Part shown: positions 50,000 to 57,276 of the stretch, piece by piece
How positions within the stretch are numbered: position 1 is the first letter of the stretch
How the letters are laid out: each line of letters starts with the position of its first letter
Translations under genes and position numbers: made by a program
Assembly (NCBI RefSeq): GCF_004118325.1
Contig: NZ_RDFA01000006.1
Location: forward strand, 227,623-291,622
Origin: Halorientalis pallida
GTDB lineage: Archaea > Halobacteriota > Halobacteria > Halobacteriales > Haloarculaceae
DNA length: 64,000 bases
Direction of reading: 5' to 3'
Notes under the pieces: generated by a model
What the model was told of the DNA's origin: nothing
Database searches by the model: none
What the model saw: only the letters and a program-made list of their open reading frames with translations

Positions 50000-51223
50000 A
50001 TGAAACGCATATTGCTGACTGTGGCGGTCGCCGCGATGCTCGTGCTGGCAGGCTGTAGCGGCGGCGGGCAGGGGACGGCGTCTCCGAGTGCCGACGACAC
50101 GTCGGACGGCACGCCCGACGGAACGGACGACGGAACGCAGCCCGAGACCGGCGTGAGCAGTCCGGACGTACCGGACTCGCTCAGCATCGACGTGTCGCCG
50201 GTCGGGCCGGGCAGTGGTGGCATGGACGCGGTGTCGTCGGACATGTACCCGCCGGGCGTCGATAGCTCCGGCGTCACCAACGCGACGGCGCTGGTCACCA
50301 GCCACTTCGAGGCGGCCGGGTCGAACGCCGAGACGCGGATGGCCTTCGAGTCGAGCGGTGGGACGCTCGGGCTCGTCCACCGGAACGGCTCCGCCGGCGA
50401 ACGGCTCCGCTACGTCAACGAGACGACCGGCAGGTCCGGGACCTGGTGGCGGTCCGGGTCGACTGTGGTTCGGCGGAACACGTCCCAGTCGCCACCGGTC
50501 ACCTACTCCTACGGTGAGACGAACCTCTACACGGGCTATCAGTTCCTGAGCCTCGTCCGGGTGATCCCGTTCTCGACGCTCAACTCCATGTCGCTGTCGG
50601 TCGACGGGACGACGACCGTCGACGGCCAGCAGGTCCTTCGGCTCGCCATGGACGGGTTCAACCGGTCGGACTCGGGCTGGAATCTCCAGGCTGGGCTGCA
50701 GGACGCGAGCGGCTACGTTCTGGTCACGCCCGAGGGCGTCATCCGCGAACTGCACTGGGAAGCCACGAACACGAACACCAGTCAGACCGAGAGCATGACG
50801 GTGACAGTCTCGGGAGTCGGCTCGACGAGTGTCACCCAGCCCGACTGGGCCGGCGAGTACCCCGACGCGACGGTCGAGACGACCAGTGAGGGACAGGCGC
50901 TCGCGCTGACCCACGAGGGCGGCGACGCCATCCCGGCCGACACGCGGATCCAGGTCGGATCGGGCTTCGCGGCCTACGGGAACGTCACGCTCTCCGAGTC
51001 GCTGGACTCGGGTGAGACGCTCTACGTCGTCGCTTCGGGCCGGTTCGGTGACTACGACGTCACCGCGAGCGTCGGGAGCCAGCCCGACGTGCCCGAGAAC
51101 GCGGCCTCGTTCTCCCGCCGGGTCCCGTCGGTGTCGGCGTTCCTCGACGGTGTCAAGCTGACCTACGGCCCGGAAGTCGAGACCGAGACCGGGGCGAGCA
51201 CCGGCTTCGGTGCCGGCGCGTAA
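50000..51223 (+). CDS. putative haloarchaeal lipoprotein (unknown function)
   Basis: A 407-residue protein with a lipoprotein signal: MKRILLTVAVAAMLVLAGCSG, acylated Cys19. A Ser/Thr/Asp/Gly-rich linker (to ~residue 65) is followed by a beta-rich body (~70-260) resembling the family of haloarchaeal lipoproteins that repeat VDGTTTVDGQQVLRL-like strands. A C-terminal beta-sandwich (~285-375) has SLDSGETLYVVASGRFGDYDV. Likely cell-surface anchored; no enzymatic motif seen. Confidence 0.8.
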   Translation: MKRILLTVAVAAMLVLAGCSGGGQGTASPSADDTSDGTPDGTDDGTQPETGVSSPDVPDSLSIDVSPVGPGSGGMDAVSSDMYPPGVDSSGVTNATALVTSHFEAAGSNAETRMAFESSGGTLGLVHRNGSAGERLRYVNETTGRSGTWWRSGSTVVRRNTSQSPPVTYSYGETNLYTGYQFLSLVRVIPFSTLNSMSLSVDGTTTVDGQQVLRLAMDGFNRSDSGWNLQAGLQDASGYVLVTPEGVIRELHWEATNTNTSQTESMTVTVSGVGSTSVTQPDWAGEYPDATVETTSEGQALALTHEGGDAIPADTRIQVGSGFAAYGNVTLSESLDSGETLYVVASGRFGDYDVTASVGSQPDVPENAASFSRRVPSVSAFLDGVKLTYGPEVETETGASTGFGAGA

Positions 51224-51269
51224 CCACCCCGCCGGGACGTTTTAGTTCGATCCGCTCCTCCGGTGGGCT

Positions 51270-51653
51270 ATGGACGACATCTCACTCGGTGTCCCGGAAC
51301 CAATTCTCGACTCGCTCCCGGACGACGACGGCGCGGCCGCACAGGACATGCGACGGGCCGTCGAGGGCTGGGAACGACGGATCAACCGCGCGCTCGCGGA
51401 CAGCGACGACGACGAAGCGGCGGGCTACGTCTTCGACGCCATCGAACTGTTCGAAGAACGGATGGACACCTACGACGCGTTCGTGCCGGAGTTGCGGGCC
51501 TGGGGGCAGTCACCGATCTACGCCATCTGCTGGCGCAACCTGATGGCCGACCTGATCGGGCAACTCTACGAACACGAGGAACTGGCCGACCGGCTGGATC
51601 GGGAGCGCAACCAGCGGGTCGTCGAGGACGGCATCCGCCTGCGGGATCTCTGA
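51270..51653 (+). CDS. conserved helical protein, unknown function
   Basis: A 127-residue acidic, mostly helical protein: QDMRRAVEGWERRINRAL, YVFDAIELFEERMDTY, CWRNLMADLIGQLYEHEEL. No signal peptide and no family I can name. It is tightly upstream of the MoaD-like gene (41 bases) and on the same strand, so it may be co-transcribed with or merely precede the following small-modifier operon, which has its own TATA-like sequence (GATTTATG at 51663-51670). Confidence 0.7.
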   Translation: MDDISLGVPEPILDSLPDDDGAAAQDMRRAVEGWERRINRALADSDDDEAAGYVFDAIELFEERMDTYDAFVPELRAWGQSPIYAICWRNLMADLIGQLYEHEELADRLDRERNQRVVEDGIRLRDL

Positions 51654-51694
51654 GGCGGCGGGGATTTATGCTGGCTCCGTCCCTGCAGAGGGGT

Positions 51695-51991
51695 ATGCAC
51701 CTCGAATGCAGATTCTTCGCCACCTACCGGGCCATCGTCGGGCAGAAGTCCCTCGACCGGGAGTTCCCGGACGGGGCGACGGTCGCCGAGGTCCTCTCGA
51801 CGCTGGAGACGGCGTATCCCGACCTCGAAGCGCAGCTGCTCGACGAGGACGGGACGATCCGGCCACAGCTCTCGATCCTCAAGAACGGTCGGGACGTGAC
51901 GCACATGGAGGGCGGTGAGACGCCGCTGGAAGACGGTGACTCCCTGTCGGTCTTCCCGCCGGTCGCGGGCGGCGCGAGTGGGGTGCGCTGA
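51695..51991 (+). CDS. MoaD/ThiS-family ubiquitin-like small modifier or sulfur carrier
   Basis: A 98-residue beta-grasp protein: LECRFFATYRAIVGQKSL, DGATVAEVLSTLETAYPDLE, ILKNGRDVTHM, DGDSLSVFPPVAGG. The FPPVAGG end is that of MoaD/SAMP proteins, whose terminal Gly-Gly is adenylated or thiocarboxylated for molybdopterin synthesis or protein conjugation. Here the Gly-Gly is followed by five more residues, ASGVR, so it would need trimming or does not act as a terminal carrier. ATG 51695 fits a leaderless start; 51668 is also in frame. Its stop overlaps the next start (TGATG). Confidence 0.85.
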   Translation: MHLECRFFATYRAIVGQKSLDREFPDGATVAEVLSTLETAYPDLEAQLLDEDGTIRPQLSILKNGRDVTHMEGGETPLEDGDSLSVFPPVAGGASGVR

Positions 51992-52266
51992 TGCGCCGCG
52001 AGGAGGCGTTCCGGGGCATCTCCAAACGGCTGGCGGTCCACTACCTCGAGAACCTCGGCGGCGAACTCGTCGCGGGCGAGCGCGAAGACAACGCGGAAGC
52101 CGAAGTCGCCGACGAGGAGTGGACGGCGACACTGTCGGCCGAGAAGGTCTCGGTCGCCGGGTCGATGAAACTGACGGAGGTGTCGGTCAGCTTCGAGGGT
52201 GAGGACGAGGCCGTCGAGGAACTCGTCGAGAAGTTCACCCAGAAAGCGATGCGAGCGGGTGGCTGA
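51991..52266 (+). CDS. small protein ending in Gly-Gly, coupled to the MoaD-like gene
   Basis: A 91-residue acidic protein: EEAFRGISKRLAVHYLENLG, then two beta-like segments (WTATLSAEKVSVAG, LTEVSVSFEG) and a final helix ending KAMRAGG. I do not recognise the family. The terminal Gly-Gly resembles mature ubiquitin-like modifiers, but the rest is not clearly beta-grasp. It starts in the TGATG of the MoaD-like stop and ends in a TGATG with the next gene, so the three are translationally coupled. Confidence 0.75.
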   Translation: MRREEAFRGISKRLAVHYLENLGGELVAGEREDNAEAEVADEEWTATLSAEKVSVAGSMKLTEVSVSFEGEDEAVEELVEKFTQKAMRAGG

Positions 52267-52622
52267 TGGCCGGCGACCCCATCGAGGGAGAAGTGCTGAT
52301 CCTCGTAGCGGCGAAAGCGAGTGTCGGGCCCCAGCGCTTGCCGGACCTGATCGACCGTGTGGCGGCGGATCTGAACCCCCGGCGCGAGACCTACACCCGC
52401 GAGTACGAACGCGCTTACGAGAGCGACGACCGCACGGCCTTCTTCGTCGAGGACGGCCACTGGCAGGCCATTCGGGACCGCCTCGACCTCGGCGAGCGCG
52501 AGGTCGACGCCGTGCGGCGGGCCCACCACGAACAACTGACTCGGGACGGTCGGCGACTGGGCCGGATCGAGGAGTTCGAGATGGCCCTGGAGATCAGGGA
52601 CTGCGTGGTGCTCGGGACCTAG
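52266..52622 (+). CDS. conserved hypothetical protein of the MoaD-like operon
   Basis: A 118-residue soluble protein: GEVLILVAAKASVGPQRLPD, LIDRVAADLNPRRETYTREY, FFVEDGHWQAIRDRLDLGER. No motif I can assign. Coupled by TGATG to the preceding gene, so its role is probably linked to the small modifier/sulfur-carrier system. Its stop overlaps the stop of the opposing hydrolase gene by four bases. Confidence 0.72.
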   Translation: MAGDPIEGEVLILVAAKASVGPQRLPDLIDRVAADLNPRRETYTREYERAYESDDRTAFFVEDGHWQAIRDRLDLGEREVDAVRRAHHEQLTRDGRRLGRIEEFEMALEIRDCVVLGT

Positions 52623-53530
52623 AGGAACTCCAGCAGTTCCTCGGTGACCGCCTCGGGCACGTCACACTGCACCCAGTGGCTGGCTTCGGGGAAGCGCTCG
52701 ACCCGGAGGTCCGGAATCCACTCGTCCAGTCCCTCCGAGATGCCGACGCCGAGTGCGGCGTCCTGTTCGCCCCACAACACCAGCGTCGGGACCGTGATCT
52801 CGGTGTCGCCCGGCGGATCGAAAAAGCGGCGGAGGCCTGGCAGGGTGGCCTTGGCCATCGGGACGCCGATGCCGTCGACGTACGCGCGGTAGTAGTTGAC
52901 GGCGGCGCGGGCGGCACCCGGGCGGGCGAAGGCCTCCCGGTAGCGCCGGACGTCTTCCTCGTCGAACGCGTCGGGGTTCGTGGGCTGGTCGCGGAACACC
53001 TCGCCGACGGCGCGGGCGCCGCCCGCCGAGAGCAGGCGTTCGGGGAGCCACGGCACCTGGAAGAAGAGCACGTACCAGGAGCGTTGCAACTGCGCGAGGT
53101 CGAACTCCCGGGCGAACGCGGCCGGGTGGGGCGCGTTCATGACGGTCAGGCTGTCCAGCGTGTCGGGTCGCTGCATGCCGACGGCCCAGGCGATGGCCCC
53201 GCCCCAGTCGTGGCCGACGAGGTGGGCGGTCTCGCCGTGGGAACGAATCAGGCCGATCACGTCGCCGACCAGGTTCTCGATGGCGTAACTGTCGACGCCG
53301 TGGGGTTTCTCCGACCGGTTGTAGCCCCGGAGGTCGGGCGCGACGACGCGATAGCCCGCGTCGACGAGGGCCGGAATCTGGTAGCGCCAGGAGTACCAGA
53401 ACTCCGGGAAGCCGTGTACCAGGACCACTAGCTCTCCGTCCTCGGGTCCTGCGGCGACGTAGTGGAGGCGCACGTCGTCGACGACTGCGTTGTGGTGTTC
53501 GAGGTCGACAGCGGCGAGTGGGTCGCTCAT
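52619..53530 (-). CDS. alpha/beta hydrolase, epoxide hydrolase / haloalkane dehalogenase-like
   Basis: A 303-residue alpha/beta-hydrolase. The oxyanion motif HGFPEFWYSW and the nucleophile elbow GHDWGGAIAW have Asp at the nucleophile position, which marks the epoxide-hydrolase/haloalkane-dehalogenase branch. The catalytic His lies in PEASHWVQCDVPE. The cap domain is in the middle (about residues 150-220). It probably hydrolyses epoxides or related ester intermediates. The ATG at 53530 begins MSDPLAAVDLEHHN; the longer open frame adds 14 unlikely residues. Confidence 0.88.
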   Translation of the reverse strand: MSDPLAAVDLEHHNAVVDDVRLHYVAAGPEDGELVVLVHGFPEFWYSWRYQIPALVDAGYRVVAPDLRGYNRSEKPHGVDSYAIENLVGDVIGLIRSHGETAHLVGHDWGGAIAWAVGMQRPDTLDSLTVMNAPHPAAFAREFDLAQLQRSWYVLFFQVPWLPERLLSAGGARAVGEVFRDQPTNPDAFDEEDVRRYREAFARPGAARAAVNYYRAYVDGIGVPMAKATLPGLRRFFDPPGDTEITVPTLVLWGEQDAALGVGISEGLDEWIPDLRVERFPEASHWVQCDVPEAVTEELLEFL

Positions 53531-53610
53531 CACACGCCTGCTTGCGGCCGAGCCACTAAGCCGCACCGACACGTCGCCGGTTCGTTCCCATTCGCCGAGA
53601 ATTGGCCGTT

Positions 53611-53619
53611 ATTTATATA
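53611..53619 (+). promoter_or_regulatory. TATA box for the DoxX gene
   Basis: ATTTATATA is an excellent TATA sequence about 45 bases before the ATG at 53660, giving a short 5' leader of roughly 15-25 bases that contains the palindrome at 53636-53652. Confidence 0.55.
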
Positions 53620-53635
53620 ACAATCATTAACACAC

Positions 53636-53652
53636 GTTCGCTCGGAGCGAAC
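53636..53652 (+). promoter_or_regulatory. 17-base perfect palindrome, operator or leader hairpin
   Basis: GTTCGCTC-G-GAGCGAAC, a perfect inverted repeat (8-base arms, one-base centre), lies between the TATA box and the DoxX ATG, about at the transcription start. The one-base centre is too tight for an RNA hairpin, which favours a protein-binding operator. Confidence 0.45.
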
Positions 53653-53659
53653 CAGAAAC

Positions 53660-54208
53660 ATGTCCACGCGCACCCTCGAAGCGAAACTGTTCGGCCGTGA
53701 AACGCGATTCAAGTACTCCGACCACTGGATCGGTTACGCCCTGCTGGGGCTCCGGTTCGTGATGGCCTGGGTGTTCCTGCAGGCCGGCATCGCCAAACTC
53801 CTCGAAGGCAACTGGACCGCCGCGGGCTTTCTCGCCAACGCCGTCCCGGCCGGGAATCCCTTCGGCGGACTGTGGGTATCGCTGGCCGGGTCCCCCATGG
53901 TCGACATGCTCGTCGTGTGGGGTCAGCTCCTGATCGGGCTGACGCTGCTCGTCGGTGCGTTCGTCCGACTGGCCGCCTTCTTCGGGGCACTCCAGATGAT
54001 CCTGTTCTGGGCGGCCCATCTACAGGGCGGCCTGATGGGGGGCTTCCCCATCGAACACGGCTTCTTCGTCAGTAGCCACATCGTGTACGCCATCCTGCTG
54101 TTCGGTCTCGGCGCAATCGGTGCCGGCCGGATCCTCGGCGTCGACGCGTGGCTCGAAGCGCAGTCGTTCGTGCAGTCGAACCCGTGGCTTCGGGTGTTCC
54201 TGGGCTGA
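53660..54208 (+). CDS. DoxX family membrane protein
   Basis: A 182-residue protein with four hydrophobic segments: GYALLGLRFVMAWVFLQAGI, VDMLVVWGQLLIGLTLLVG, AAFFGALQMILFWAAHLQGG and HIVYAILLFGLGAIGAGRIL. This is the DoxX/DoxD-like fold related to the small subunit of terminal quinol oxidase or thiosulfate:quinone oxidoreductase. The N-terminal ~20 residues are charged and cytosolic. Control by the upstream palindrome is likely. Role: redox membrane protein, substrate unproven. Confidence 0.85.
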   Translation: MSTRTLEAKLFGRETRFKYSDHWIGYALLGLRFVMAWVFLQAGIAKLLEGNWTAAGFLANAVPAGNPFGGLWVSLAGSPMVDMLVVWGQLLIGLTLLVGAFVRLAAFFGALQMILFWAAHLQGGLMGGFPIEHGFFVSSHIVYAILLFGLGAIGAGRILGVDAWLEAQSFVQSNPWLRVFLG

Positions 54209-54278
54209 GCGGGCGGCGGTGTCGGCCGGAGCCGACTCGCCACCCTGATTGCTGGCCAGGAACCACGACCGACTACCG

Positions 54279-54920
54279 ATGGGGGGTGACGACCCGACGG
54301 CGGCCGACGAACTTCAGGCCGCCGTCGTCGCGGACGCGACAGCACGACTCGCCGACATCTTGAACCGCTACGCCTACGACGAGCTCGTCCAGCGGCTGTA
54401 CTGGCTCTCCAGGGGCGGTGCCGTGGCCGTGATCGCGGCCATCTGGGCCTATCCCGTCCCCGGCACCTCGTCCTCGTGGCTCGTCGGGGCTGTCCATCTC
54501 GCCGCCGTCGGGGCCCTCGTGGCGTCCTACGCACTCGAACGGACGCTATTGGCGGTCGAGGACACCCGGTCGGTCGACGAGTCGACACTGCGGGTGCTCG
54601 GGCGGAATCCGACCGCGCGGTTCGGGGTCAACCTCCTCGCGATCATCGAACGTCGGTCGGGAACCTGGGCCGGACGGCTGGCGATCCGTGTTCTGCTCGG
54701 CGTGGCGCGTGGCTCGGGGTACAGGTCAGTCGGGCGGAACCGCGGTCGCGGCGGGTTGTTCGGAGGCCGATCCGCCGGGGCCGCGTTCGTCGGCCTCGTC
54801 GTCACCGAGCAGTTTCTCTACACTGCCGAAGCCGAGGCCTTCGCGATGCAGCTGGAGGGGTGGTTCCTGACCGCGCTGACGCTGATCGGCGGGCTGTTGG
54901 CGGCGCTACTGGTGCGGTGA
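54279..54920 (+). CDS. haloarchaeal membrane protein, unknown function
   Basis: A 213-residue protein with four hydrophobic segments: GGAVAVIAAIWAYPV, VGAVHLAAVGALVASYAL, AAFVGLVVTEQFLYT and FLTALTLIGGLLAALLVR. The amphipathic N-terminal region is LADILNRYAYDELVQRLYW. No family recognised. The ATG at 54279 begins MGGDDPTAADELQ. It is followed by a perfect stem-loop plus T-run at 54966-54999, probably its terminator. Confidence 0.7.
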   Translation: MGGDDPTAADELQAAVVADATARLADILNRYAYDELVQRLYWLSRGGAVAVIAAIWAYPVPGTSSSWLVGAVHLAAVGALVASYALERTLLAVEDTRSVDESTLRVLGRNPTARFGVNLLAIIERRSGTWAGRLAIRVLLGVARGSGYRSVGRNRGRGGLFGGRSAGAAFVGLVVTEQFLYTAEAEAFAMQLEGWFLTALTLIGGLLAALLVR

Positions 54921-54965
54921 GTGGAACACGGCATGTTCGGAGCGGTTGCCACAGAGTTGGCGTTG

Positions 54966-54999
54966 CGAACTCGCGGCGAAGCCGCGAGTTCGGCTTTTT
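54966..54999 (+). terminator. hairpin plus T-run
   Basis: CGAACTCGCGGC-GAA-GCCGCGAGTTCG, a perfect 12-base-pair stem with a 3-base loop, is followed at once by GCTTTTT. This looks like an intrinsic-type terminator for the plus-strand gene ending at 54920. A second T-run occurs near 55006-55011. Confidence 0.65.
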
Positions 55000-55017
55000 C
55001 CCCACGTTTTTGCTTAG

Positions 55018-55094
55018 TGAGGGACCGAAGTCGTTCGAGGGACGACGTCCCTCGTGATGACGAGAGAGCTTCGCTCTCTCGAACCAGTCCCTCA
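55018..55094. repeat. nested inverted repeats able to form a branched structure
   Basis: Outer arms TGAGGGAC (55018-55025) and GTCCCTCA (55087-55094) enclose two perfect hairpins: CGAGGGAC-GAC-GTCCCTCG (55036-55054) and CGAGAGAGC-TTC-GCTCTCTCG (55061-55081). Alternatively GTTCGAG (55033-55039) pairs with CTCGAAC (55078-55084), which excludes the two inner hairpins. Two mutually exclusive folds in 77 bases are unusual. No coding frame explains it. Confidence 0.7.
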
Positions 55095-55104
55095 TACCAT
55101 GCGA

Positions 55105-55159
55105 ACGGGCCGCTTCGCGGCCCGTGAGCAGACGGGGGGTCGCCCGCGGCGACCCCCCG
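55105..55159. repeat. two further perfect hairpins between convergent genes
   Basis: ACGGGCCGC-TTC-GCGGCCCGT (55105-55125) and CGGGGGGTCGCC-CGC-GGCGACCCCCCG (55133-55159), 9 and 12 base pairs. On the minus strand a T5 run (55164-55168) follows the AOR stop directly before the second hairpin, so this end may terminate AOR transcription. Confidence 0.6.
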
Positions 55160-55175
55160 ACGGAAAAAGTGGGTT

Positions 55176-57122
55176 CTAGTCGTCGCCGGGTGCGGCCGCG
55201 CCGGAGTCGCCCGTAGAGACGCCGGTGCCGGGGCCCACGTCGATTCCGAGTTCGTCGAGTTTCTCGTCGGGGACGACGCCGTCGACCCAGTCGCGGACCT
55301 CGTAGTACTCGGCCTTCAGCTGGTCGAGTTCCGCGAGTTCGCCCTCGCTGGCCCCCTGAGCGGGGATGGCGTTCTCGTTACCTTCGACGAAGCGGTCGGG
55401 CAGGTCGTCGTCGTCGCCGTCGAAACCGGCGAGGTTGTTGTAGTACCGTTCCAGGTTGTAGATCCGTTCGCCGGCCAGCATCAGGTCCTCCTCGCTCACG
55501 TCGAGGCCGGTCATCCCGCTGTACTGCAGGACGTACTCCTCGATGCCCTCCGCGAAGGCGTTGAACTTGCAGATGTCGAACGAGTCGCTGATGGCGTGCA
55601 TGTCCTGGAAGGTGGCACAGAGTTCACCTTTCCCCTCGGGGTCGTAGGGATCGACCTTCTGGGGGACGCCCAGAATCTCGGCCGCGGGCGTGTAGCCGCG
55701 CAGGTGGCAGGCGCCACGGTTCGAGGTGGCGTAGCCGATGGCCATGCCCTTCATACAGCGGGGGTCGTAGGCGGCCATCGACTGGCCCTTGACGGCCAGG
55801 GAGTTCTCGTGGGCGTCGAACGTCTCGGCCAGGTGGTCGGGGCCCTCGGCCAGGTGGTCCGCGAAGTCGGTCTCGCGGTGGCCGACCCGCTCGATGAGAT
55901 CGATCATCTCGTCTGCGTCGCCCCACTCGATGGAGTCGTCGAAGTCGAGTTTCCCCTCCTCGATCATCTCCATGGCCATCGCGATGGTGTTGCCGGTGTC
56001 GATGGTGTCCATCCCGAGGTCGTTACACAGGTCGAGCATGACCGCGATGCGGTCCCGGTCGTGGTGGCCCGAGTTCGGCCCGAGCGCCCACGCCGACTCG
56101 TACTCGTAGGACTCCATCCGAACGTTCATCTCCTCGCCTTTGTGCATCGCCTGGACTTCGACTTCCTTCTTGCAGGCGACCGGACAGGAGTGACAGGTGG
56201 GCTCGTCGACGAGGATGTTCTCCCGGACGTTCTCCCCACTGACCTTCTCCGAGTCGATGATCCGCTCGCCGTCGCCCTCGGCGTCGGACATCGACTTCGT
56301 TGAGGAGTAACGGCCGTTCTTCGTCGGCAGGCCGTCCATCTCCTCGGTGACGTTCATCAGGACGTTCGTGCCGTACAGCGAGAGGCCGCCCTCGTTGGGT
56401 GCAGTCACGTCCGACTCCTGGATCACCTGCATGGCCTGCTTGTGGCCTTTCTTGAACGTCTCCGGGTCCGCCGGCTGGGGCATCTTCGTCGTCGACTTGA
56501 CGACGACGGCTTTCAGGTTCTTCGACCCCATCACACAGCCGGTGCCGCCGCGGCCCGAGGCGCGGTCGTCCTCGTTGATGATGCAGGCGTACTTGACCTC
56601 GTTCTCGCCGGCCTGCCCGATGGCCATCATCGAGAGGTTCTTGCCGTAGGCCCCCTCGACCTCCTCTTCCAGCTGGTCGCGTGTCTCGTGGACACCCTTG
56701 CCCCAGAGGTGGGAGGCGTCACGGAGTTCGACTTCGCCGTCCTCGACGACGGCGTACACGGGCTCGTCGGCGCGGCCCTCGAACAGCAAGCCGTCGAAGC
56801 CGGCCCACTTGAGCCGCGCCCCCGACCAGCCGCCGTGGTGGGAGTCCGTAACCGTCCCCGTGAGCGGTGACTTCGTGCAGATGGCGATCCGGCCGCTCAT
56901 CGTGGTTTGAGTCCCCGTAAGCGGCCCGTTCATGAACGCGAGCAGGTTGTCCTCGCCCAGGGGGTCGACCTCGGGCCCCTGATCGAAGACGTACTTGCCG
57001 CCGAGGCCGCGCGCGCCGATGTACTTCTCCGCGTCCTCGTCGTCGATACCCTCGTACCGTACGTCACCCGCGCTCAAATCGACGCGAGCGACGTTGTCGT
57101 GGAATCCTCCTAGATCTGTCAT
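55176..57122 (-). CDS. aldehyde ferredoxin oxidoreductase (tungsten AOR family)
   Basis: A 648-residue enzyme. The N-terminal domain binds the tungstopterin (YIGARGLGGKYVFD, MSGRIAICTKSPLTGT, HHGGWSGARLKWAGFDGLL). The [4Fe-4S] ligands are in CHSCPVACKKEV (C-x2-C-x3-C) and in a later Cys of RGACHLRGYTPAAEILG. The family oxidises aldehydes to acids with ferredoxin reduction. It ends with a Gly/Asp-rich tail. The partner ferredoxin is not in this window. The start at 57122 has a TATA-like box on the minus strand. Confidence 0.93.
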   Translation of the reverse strand: MTDLGGFHDNVARVDLSAGDVRYEGIDDEDAEKYIGARGLGGKYVFDQGPEVDPLGEDNLLAFMNGPLTGTQTTMSGRIAICTKSPLTGTVTDSHHGGWSGARLKWAGFDGLLFEGRADEPVYAVVEDGEVELRDASHLWGKGVHETRDQLEEEVEGAYGKNLSMMAIGQAGENEVKYACIINEDDRASGRGGTGCVMGSKNLKAVVVKSTTKMPQPADPETFKKGHKQAMQVIQESDVTAPNEGGLSLYGTNVLMNVTEEMDGLPTKNGRYSSTKSMSDAEGDGERIIDSEKVSGENVRENILVDEPTCHSCPVACKKEVEVQAMHKGEEMNVRMESYEYESAWALGPNSGHHDRDRIAVMLDLCNDLGMDTIDTGNTIAMAMEMIEEGKLDFDDSIEWGDADEMIDLIERVGHRETDFADHLAEGPDHLAETFDAHENSLAVKGQSMAAYDPRCMKGMAIGYATSNRGACHLRGYTPAAEILGVPQKVDPYDPEGKGELCATFQDMHAISDSFDICKFNAFAEGIEEYVLQYSGMTGLDVSEEDLMLAGERIYNLERYYNNLAGFDGDDDDLPDRFVEGNENAIPAQGASEGELAELDQLKAEYYEVRDWVDGVVPDEKLDELGIDVGPGTGVSTGDSGAAAPGDD

Positions 57123-57140
57123 AATTTAACGTCCTACGAT

Positions 57141-57148
57141 TGTATTAG
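57141..57148 (-). promoter_or_regulatory. TATA-like box for AOR
   Basis: The minus strand reads CTAATACA, about 22-27 bases before the ATG at 57122. Confidence 0.45.
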
Positions 57149-57180
57149 GGCCGTAGCGTGTTATTCGTTACCAGCACCAC

Positions 57181-57198
57181 GTAACTGGTACCAGTTAC
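57181..57198. promoter_or_regulatory. 18-base perfect palindrome in the divergent AOR/EEP promoter region
   Basis: GTAACTGGTACCAGTTAC is a perfect 18-base palindrome with no spacer, located upstream of the AOR TATA box and just before the GTATAAAT box (57208-57215) of the next gene. A dimeric regulator could control both genes from here. Confidence 0.5.
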
Positions 57199-57276
57199 AG
57201 CAACGTGTATAAATCGCCGTCCATATCCGGTGAAATTATTGCCTGGTGGCCGTCCGTGTCGGCCGACGGGAGCAAT

